Shown in pieces: positions 59,115 to 64,000 of a stretch of 64,000 bases of DNA. The position numbers and the translations under genes are program-made. This DNA comes from Oscillospiraceae bacterium. GTDB lineage: Bacteria > Bacillota > Clostridia > Oscillospirales > Ruminococcaceae. Location of the stretch: the NCBI GenBank assembly GCA_017829005.1, contig JAGAJF010000150.1, forward strand, positions 1 to 64,000. Direction: 5' to 3'. The notes under the pieces were generated by a model. The model ran no database searches. It was given only the letters and a program-made list of their open reading frames with translations, and had not been told where the DNA came from. How positions within the stretch are numbered: the first letter of the stretch is position 1; the number at the start of each line of letters is the position of its first letter.

Positions 59115-59896
59115 TATGCCTCAGCCTCCTCTCGGGGAATATTCCTGTTTCCCGTATCTCCGATGATGTTTCCGTCGGAGATGGTGATTATTCTGTCCGT
59201 TTCCTCCGCAAGCTCGTTGTTATGGGTGATAAGGACGATGGTCTTGCCCTGTTCCTTGTGGAGCTTGTGGAAAAGGTCCATTACAAGTCTGCCTGTTTTG
59301 CTGTCAAGCGCTCCCGTAGGCTCATCGGCAAGGATTATGGCAGGGTCGTTCGCCATTGCTCTTGCTATGGCGATACGCTGCTTCTGACCGCCCGAAAGCT
59401 CATTGGGCATATGACCTGCACGGTCGGACATCTCAACTATCTCAAGCAGCTCCTTTGCCCTTTCACGGCGCTGCTTTGCGGGTATTCCGCCGTAGAGCAT
59501 AGGCAGCTCGATGTTTTTGAGCGCCGATGTTCTTGCTATGAGGTTAAAGGTCTGGAACACGAAGCCTATCTGCTTGTTTCTTATTGCCGAAAGCTCCTTG
59601 TCGTTGGCTCTCGACACGTCTACGCCGTCAAGGAAATAGCTTCCCGAGGTGGGACGGTCAAGGGCTCCGATTATATTCATAAGGGTGGATTTTCCCGAAC
59701 CCGACTGTCCCACGATGGAGACAAATTCTCCCTTGGGGACATTGAAGGTCATTCCGTGAAGTATCTCCAGCTCGTTGGGTGTGCCCACATAGAAGCTTTT
59801 TACGATATCCTTTGCGCAGATAACGTATTTTGAGGCTTCCACGGGTACTGCGGAACTCCCGTAGCTGTAGGTGGGAGGGGTGTTGTTTTTCTTCAT
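59114..59896 (-). CDS. MacB/LolD-type ABC transporter ATP-binding protein
   Basis: About 260 residues. Walker [14 protein letters not shown]-loop [14 protein letters not shown], signature [16 protein letters not shown], Walker [13 protein letters not shown] and H-loop VLITHNNEL are all intact. The pattern [21 protein letters not shown] is typical for the MacB/LolD group. ATG 59896 follows GGGGTGA by 8 bp; an ATG at 59914 overlapping the previous stop would add six residues. It energises the adjoining permease. Confidence 0.93.
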   Translation of the reverse strand: MKKNNTPPTYSYGSSAVPVEASKYVICAKDIVKSFYVGTPNELEILHGMTFNVPKGEFVSIVGQSGSGKSTLMNIIGALDRPTSGSYFLDGVDVSRANDKELSAIRNKQIGFVFQTFNLIARTSALKNIELPMLYGGIPAKQRRERAKELLEIVEMSDRAGHMPNELSGGQKQRIAIARAMANDPAIILADEPTGALDSKTGRLVMDLFHKLHKEQGKTIVLITHNNELAEETDRIITISDGNIIGDTGNRNIPREEAEA

Positions 59897-59913
59897 CTGC
59901 AAGTCACCCCACA

Positions 59914-61848
59914 TTATTCGGCTGCTGCGCTCTGTACCGCTTCACCAAGCGCACTGGTGATGATGACCATTCCGCCGTCGGTAACGTCGCCTGCGTTGGA
60001 GATAAGCTCCATTCCTTCGGTAAGCTCGTCGGAGGATATCTCCACCTCTGCATCGCTTTCAAAGCCTGTTTCAACATTTATCCTTCTTGCGGTGGCGGTG
60101 CCGTTTCCGCCCTCTATCATATCGGCGGTGTAAACATAGCTCTGTCCGTCTGCGTCCTCGACTATTGCATCGTAGGTAACGGCGAATACGTTCTCGGCGC
60201 TGCCTGTTACGGCGGCACACTTTGCGGTCATTCCGATAAGTACGCCCTTATCCTTTGTGCCGTGAATGAGAACTTCAACCTCGAAGGACGCGGTGCCGTC
60301 GCTTTTGCCGTTGGCTGCCTTTACGCCTGTGGGGGCTATCTTGCTGATAACGCCGTCAAATTCTGCGTTGTTAAGGGAGGGGATAGTGACTGTTACCTTC
60401 ATATCGGGCTTTAAGTTACTTACGTTATATTCCTTTACTGTTGCTGTCATCCTGAGATTGTCAAGGTCCTCGATTATAAACAGGGTGCCTGCCGCGGGGG
60501 AGCCTTCAACAGCGTTTACCGCTGTTACCGTACCGTCGCAGGGAGCCTTTATAACGCAGTCGTCAAGCTTATCTTTAAGTATCTCGAGGCTGATAAGCTG
60601 AGAGTCGTTTGCGGAAAGCACCTTTTCCCTGTCTGCCTGAGCCTTGAGGGTGGCAAGGGTGGAATCGGCATTTTTGAGAGCAAGCTCATAGCTTTCCCTT
60701 GCGGTGTCATATGCGGTCTGTGCGTCATCTACTGCCTCTTTGTAGTTCTTGATGGAGGTATCGTTGCCCTCCTCGATGGACTTGAGGGTGTTCTTTGCGT
60801 TCTCATAGCTTGTTTTTGCACGCTCATAGGTGCGCTCGGCGTTTTTAAGAGCTACGGAATTTGCGGAGTCAATGTCAGCCTTTGCCTTTGTGTATGCCTC
60901 GAGAGCGTCCTCATAGGTGTCCTCGGTGGTCTCTACATCGTATTTTGCTTCAAGCTCTGCAAGCTTGGTCTTGGCTTCGGTGAGCTTCTGCTGGGCGTCT
61001 GTTACTGTTGCGGCGGAAACTGAGGCAGCGTCATATTCAAGCATTGAAGAGAAATATGTATAGTTGGAAAGAGCGTTCTCGTATTCTTCTCTTGCCTTCC
61101 TAAGCTCTTCACTCTTTATGGAGCTGTAGCGTGTGTTGTATTCCTTCTTTGCGTCCTCGTAGGCTTCCTTTAATGCCTTGATATCGCTGTAATCCTCGTT
61201 TTCCTTGTCGTTCTTTGCTTCAAGGTAATCTGCCTTTGCACACTCAAGCTCGTAGGCTGCGGACTCTACGCCCTTCTGTGCGCTTACAAGCTGGCTGTCA
61301 CGGTCGCTGCCCTGGATATCGAGCTGCTCGTCATATTTTTCCTGAGCCTTTCTGAGAGCTTCCTCCGCATTATCGAGAGACAGCTTTGCGTTTCTTATTT
61401 CGGGATAGGAGCCGTCGCTTATCTGGGCAAGCGCCTCATTGTAATTCTTCTCGGCGGTGCTGAGAGAATACTCGGTGTTCGCATTGCTGCTGTCGAGAGT
61501 GCTCTGCTGCTGGAGTATCTGGTCCTGAAGGTCGCTTGAATCAAGGACCGCAAGCACATCTCCTGCCTTGACCTTATCACCCACCTCAACGTTGATGCTT
61601 TCCACGTTATAGCCAAGCTTTGAGCTTACCTGCTTGAAGTTCTGACTCTCCACAAGTCCGCTTACGGAGACCTTGTTTTCGATGGTCTTCTTCTCAAGGG
61701 GGAATGTATCGGACATCGTCATTCCGGACATCATTGATGCGCTGCTTATCATCATTACGATAAATGCGGCGATAAGCGCCAGTACGGCGATCACTATAAT
61801 GACCTTGATCTTTGAGCCTTTTTTGCCCGCTTTCTTTTCTTTGCTCAT
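59914..61848 (-). CDS. MacA-like membrane-fusion protein with extra-long coiled coil
   Basis: 644 residues. One N-terminal membrane helix (VIIVIAVLALIAAFIVMMIS) anchors the protein outside. A half-lipoyl motif (GDKVKAGDVLAVLDSSDLQD) starts the hairpin; the other half is VIKAPCDGTVTAVNAVEGS. Between them is about 330 residues of heptad-rich helix (ALEAYTKAKADIDSANSVAL; YEDAKKEYNTRYSSIKSEEL), far longer than in ordinary MacA (~370 residues in all). Beta-barrel and membrane-proximal domains follow. In a Gram-positive the long hairpin may span the thick wall. It is in one operon with the GntR regulator, the ATPase and the permease. Confidence 0.9.
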   Translation of the reverse strand: MSKEKKAGKKGSKIKVIIVIAVLALIAAFIVMMISSASMMSGMTMSDTFPLEKKTIENKVSVSGLVESQNFKQVSSKLGYNVESINVEVGDKVKAGDVLAVLDSSDLQDQILQQQSTLDSSNANTEYSLSTAEKNYNEALAQISDGSYPEIRNAKLSLDNAEEALRKAQEKYDEQLDIQGSDRDSQLVSAQKGVESAAYELECAKADYLEAKNDKENEDYSDIKALKEAYEDAKKEYNTRYSSIKSEELRKAREEYENALSNYTYFSSMLEYDAASVSAATVTDAQQKLTEAKTKLAELEAKYDVETTEDTYEDALEAYTKAKADIDSANSVALKNAERTYERAKTSYENAKNTLKSIEEGNDTSIKNYKEAVDDAQTAYDTARESYELALKNADSTLATLKAQADREKVLSANDSQLISLEILKDKLDDCVIKAPCDGTVTAVNAVEGSPAAGTLFIIEDLDNLRMTATVKEYNVSNLKPDMKVTVTIPSLNNAEFDGVISKIAPTGVKAANGKSDGTASFEVEVLIHGTKDKGVLIGMTAKCAAVTGSAENVFAVTYDAIVEDADGQSYVYTADMIEGGNGTATARRINVETGFESDAEVEISSDELTEGMELISNAGDVTDGGMVIITSALGEAVQSAAAE

Positions 61849-61881
61849 AATACGTTTCCTTTCTTACGACATATCTTTCCG

Positions 61882-62253
61882 TTATGTGTGCTCGCTGTGC
61901 TTTCTTTCGGAAATGAGCCTTGCGGCGTCGCTTTCCGAATACCCCAGTCGCTTCATTGCGCCGAGAAAGGCTGTTATCTCCTTTTCGGCAAGCTCCTCTC
62001 TGAGCTGTGAAATGCGCTGTGGGTCATCGGTGATGAACCGCCCCGATGTTCTCTTTGAATAGACTATCCCGCGGTTTTCAAGCTCTGTGAGAGCCTTCTG
62101 CATGGTGTTGGGATTTACGTTTGCCTGTGAGGCAAATTCCCTTACCGACAGAAGCCTGTCACCGGGAGTAAGCATTCCCGAGGCTATCATCTGCTCAAGC
62201 TGCTTTACCACCTGTAAATAGATGGGCGTGTCGGGTGTAAATACCCAGTGCAT
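61882..62253 (-). CDS. GntR-family regulator, YtrA subfamily
   Basis: 123 residues, a winged helix plus a short helical dimerisation tail, the YtrA layout that typically represses ABC transporter operons. Winged-helix text: PIYLQVVKQLEQMIASGMLT, LLSVREFASQANVNPNTMQK, ALTELENRGIVYSKRTSGRF. ATG 62253 has AAAGGAGG upstream. It is the first gene of the MacA-MacB operon, and a perfect inverted repeat overlaps its promoter, so autoregulation with induction by an exported compound is likely. Confidence 0.93.
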   Translation of the reverse strand: MHWVFTPDTPIYLQVVKQLEQMIASGMLTPGDRLLSVREFASQANVNPNTMQKALTELENRGIVYSKRTSGRFITDDPQRISQLREELAEKEITAFLGAMKRLGYSESDAARLISERKHSEHT

Positions 62254-62272
62254 TACGGTCCTCCTTTTCTTT

Positions 62273-62298
62273 GTATTATTGTTGTAATACAATAATAC
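62273..62298. promoter_or_regulatory. Operator of the YtrA-type regulator
   Basis: Perfect 9-8-9 inverted repeat GTATTATTG-N8-CAATAATAC. It covers the -10 box of the operon promoter (62292-62297), as expected for a repressor site. Confidence 0.85.
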
Positions 62299-62320
62299 TA
62301 CACAGTCGAGGATTTTGCAA
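62292..62320 (-). promoter_or_regulatory. Promoter of the GntR-MacA-MacB operon
   Basis: On the minus strand TTGCAA (62315-62320), 17-bp spacer, TATTAT (62292-62297). The segment 62335-62520 beyond it is AT-rich with no visible feature. Confidence 0.8.
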
Positions 62321-62521
62321 TTGCTGTAATGCACAAAGTTTTTTCAAACTTAACCCCGATTTTGGAAATTTATTACATCAGCGGCACAGAACTTTATTAC
62401 TATACCATAGCTGAATTAAAACGGGAATTGTAATAAATTAAAATCAGATTAAAAAATCCCATATTGGGGGGTGAAACGTAATTTATGACGGAATTTGGTT
62501 ATTTTTTTTGCGCATATTCTG

Positions 62522-62550
62522 TTGACATATCGGTGAAAAAGGTGTATTAT
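62522..62550 (+). promoter_or_regulatory. Promoter of the NodB-like gene
   Basis: TTGACA (62522-62527), 17-bp spacer, TATTAT (62545-62550). The ~95-nt leader can form GACCG..CGGTC (about 62576-62606) and GGGGA-CTT-CCCC near 62629-62638, the latter downstream of GAAAGGAG. Confidence 0.82.
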
Positions 62551-62650
62551 TATTATTGAGTATATCTGTGCTGACGACCGCTGCGCCGTAACTGCAGGCA
62601 ACGGTCATATGTATGCCGAAAGGAGCGGGGACTTCCCCGAAAGATAATAT

Positions 62651-63664
62651 ATGTATTTCGGAAGCGTTAAATTTTTCAGACATCTTATCCTGACGGTGGT
62701 ATTCGGCTGGATAGGCATTGCCACCCTGCTGGCGGTTTTCTTCGGCGTCAAGTGCCACAAGCTTGAAAACGAGGAAAAGGAACCGATGACCATCGAGGAG
62801 CATATTTCCCGTATGACTGCCGAGGGCTACACTCTTGAGGAGATAGAGGCTGTTATTAGCAGAGGAAGCAGCCTTGCGGCGGAGGAGGATAATATCCCCG
62901 CAAATGTCCCTGTCATTGCGGAGGAGACTTCTCCCGTGAGCGAGACTGTTCCTTCGGAAGCTGTTTCTGAGGAAACAACGGCTGAAGCACCGCAAGCGGC
63001 TGACATATCCCTGCTTTACCCCGAAATGACCGCCCTGCGTTCGGGAAGCCCCGTTCGGGCGGCGGCAAGAGACGTTTTTCTCACCTTTGAGGGGGATCCT
63101 TCACCGAATATGTCGGATATTCTTATTATCCTTGACCGACAGAATGCTCATGCAGCATTTTTCCTTGACACTGCAGAGTGCGGCAGCGATGAAAAAGATA
63201 CGGTAAGGCTCGCGGCTTCGAGAGGCAATTCCCTTGGCGTGCTTGCGGGAGCGGACAAGTCCTATCCCGACGCCGAAAGCTATCTTCACGATTTTTATGC
63301 TCTGTACAGCGGCATTTCCGAGATATCGGGAACGGCTCCCGTTCTTTACCGCATACCCGACAGTGCCGAAATGACTGCCGAAACAAGGCGGGAGATAGTT
63401 TCCGAGCTTGAAAGGCGGGGCTTTGTTTACTGCGATCACAATGTGGTTTCCGATGACAGGGCGCCCGACAGCGGCTGGCAGGAAATTTATGACAGAGTGA
63501 CCTCCGGAGTTTTCCGCAACAAGATAGCCGAAAAGGGCAGCGTTGTGCTCCTTCACGGCGGCAGAGAGGACACAAATACCGTTTACACCGTTGAAGACAT
63601 TATTTCCGATATGACCTCTCAGGGCTACTTATTCAAGGCTTATACGGAAAATACCGTAATATAA
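62651..63664 (+). CDS. NodB-fold (polysaccharide deacetylase-like) protein, probably inactive
   Basis: 337 residues. An N-terminal helix (ILTVVFGWIGIATLLAVFFG) anchors the protein; an acidic, Thr/Ser/Glu-rich stalk follows (PVSETVPSEAVSEETTAEAP), then a NodB domain (about 145-337). The fold is recognisable by VFLTFEGDPSPNMSDILIIL, HAAFFLDT, APVLYRIPDS and GSVVLLHGGRED. Key residues are lost: the TFDD motif reads TFEG and the His-x-x-x-His zinc motif reads LGVLAGADKSY. Catalysis is unlikely; glycan binding is possible. ATG 62651 has only a weak GAAAG site near it. Confidence 0.82.
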   Translation: MYFGSVKFFRHLILTVVFGWIGIATLLAVFFGVKCHKLENEEKEPMTIEEHISRMTAEGYTLEEIEAVISRGSSLAAEEDNIPANVPVIAEETSPVSETVPSEAVSEETTAEAPQAADISLLYPEMTALRSGSPVRAAARDVFLTFEGDPSPNMSDILIILDRQNAHAAFFLDTAECGSDEKDTVRLAASRGNSLGVLAGADKSYPDAESYLHDFYALYSGISEISGTAPVLYRIPDSAEMTAETRREIVSELERRGFVYCDHNVVSDDRAPDSGWQEIYDRVTSGVFRNKIAEKGSVVLLHGGREDTNTVYTVEDIISDMTSQGYLFKAYTENTVI

Positions 63665-63697
63665 ATATATATCCGTTTATGGAAGGATGAGAATAAA

Positions 63698-64000
63698 ATG
63701 AGCTTAAAGGATAACTTTAATCAGGCCGTTAAAGAGATACTTAAAAAAGACGGTCTTGTTGGCGATAACCTTTCCAAAGGCTCCCGCAAAAAGACCGAGG
63801 TGGATAAATTTATGGGCGAGACTGCCGTTCCCGGCGGTTTTGGAGAAAGCCTTGCTCCCGGTGCGGACACCCCTGCCGAAAGCTACGGCACCGACTTTTC
63901 GGAGACTGCACAGCCCTCTGCCGAGGAATTCAGGCAGGCTGTACATAACAGGCAGAGTGCTGACCCCTTCGGAGAGGACGTGGCGGTAAACGAGCCTGCT
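63698..64000 (+). CDS. Hydrophilic protein, 3'-truncated by the window edge
   Basis: Open from ATG 63698 (MSLKDNFNQAVKEILKKDGL) behind GGAAGGATGAG to the window end, 101 codons. The N-terminal helix is followed by a low-complexity Gly/Ala/Glu/Pro stretch (PGADTPAESYGTDFSETAQP). No domain can be named from this part. It follows the NodB-like gene by 33 bp and is probably its operon partner. Envelope-associated polymer-forming proteins often have such a start, but this is only a guess. Confidence 0.65.
   Translation, partial: MSLKDNFNQAVKEILKKDGLVGDNLSKGSRKKTEVDKFMGETAVPGGFGESLAPGADTPAESYGTDFSETAQPSAEEFRQAVHNRQSADPFGEDVAVNEPA

Overview
The window looks like a chromosomal segment from a low-to-mid GC Gram-positive anaerobe of the Clostridia, most like Ruminococcus or another Oscillospiraceae gut or rumen species. 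This is inferred from the gene set: Clostridia-type EF-Tu, a glutaminase-dead PurF paralogue, a split PurH, Hcp, rubrerythrin, a 2-hydroxyacyl-CoA dehydratase activator, a cytoplasmic pullulanase and a secreted Tyr-rich repeat protein. GAAAGGA-type ribosome sites and promoters of the form TTGNNN-17-TATAAT occur throughout. No rRNA, tRNA, IS transposase or CRISPR array was seen.

Region 1 (1-13110) holds the 3' end of tuf, a small ferredoxin on the minus strand, and a large purine operon. A promoter, a probable 6S-type structured RNA and an intrinsic terminator precede purE. The operon continues purC, a glutaminase-dead PurF paralogue, purF, purM, a small membrane protein, purN, a PurO-type IMP cyclohydrolase, a stand-alone AICAR transformylase, three accessory genes (lipoprotein, membrane protein, helical protein) and purD. 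purB lies alone at 55324-56760 on the minus strand.

Region 2 (13110-22760) contains a 260-bp mosaic of seven palindromes, a PH-like protein and FkbM-type methyltransferase pair, an aspartate aminotransferase, D-lactate dehydrogenase, the Tyr-rich secreted protein, a TetM-like GTPase fused to a Rae1/YacP endonuclease domain, and a peroxiredoxin. Three copies of a ~100-bp structured leader element (7900, 15184, 22183) lie directly before genes. Each carries its own start codon and ribosome site and an inner hairpin with visible compensatory changes.

Region 3 (22795-25840) is accessory: a DUF4303 protein, a barstar-like protein, a DUF4829-like exported protein, a small membrane protein, and a complete type III toxin-antitoxin locus. 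That locus has a consensus promoter, three 42-nt pseudoknot-forming antitoxin RNA repeats, a terminator hairpin and a ToxN-family toxin. A 27-bp direct repeat brackets it.

Region 4 (25830-48470) is mostly housekeeping and stress genes: pyrE, an RNA methyltransferase, an LTA-synthase-like protein, trmB, a CobU-like kinase, pilT, two PP2C phosphatases, a YgjP-like protease, a Crp/Fnr regulator divergent from a ferredoxin-hcp operon, and aroK. It ends with a dehydratase-activator gene broken by one in-frame stop. Between them are a 35-residue membrane peptide gene and two structured RNA candidates.

Region 5 (48470-64000) begins with an ~870-bp nearly symmetrical inverted repeat. It is followed by a pullulanase/two-component/nucleotidyltransferase operon, purB, rubrerythrin, and a GntR-MacA-MacB export operon with a clear operator. 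A catalytically degenerate NodB-like protein and a truncated ORF close the window.
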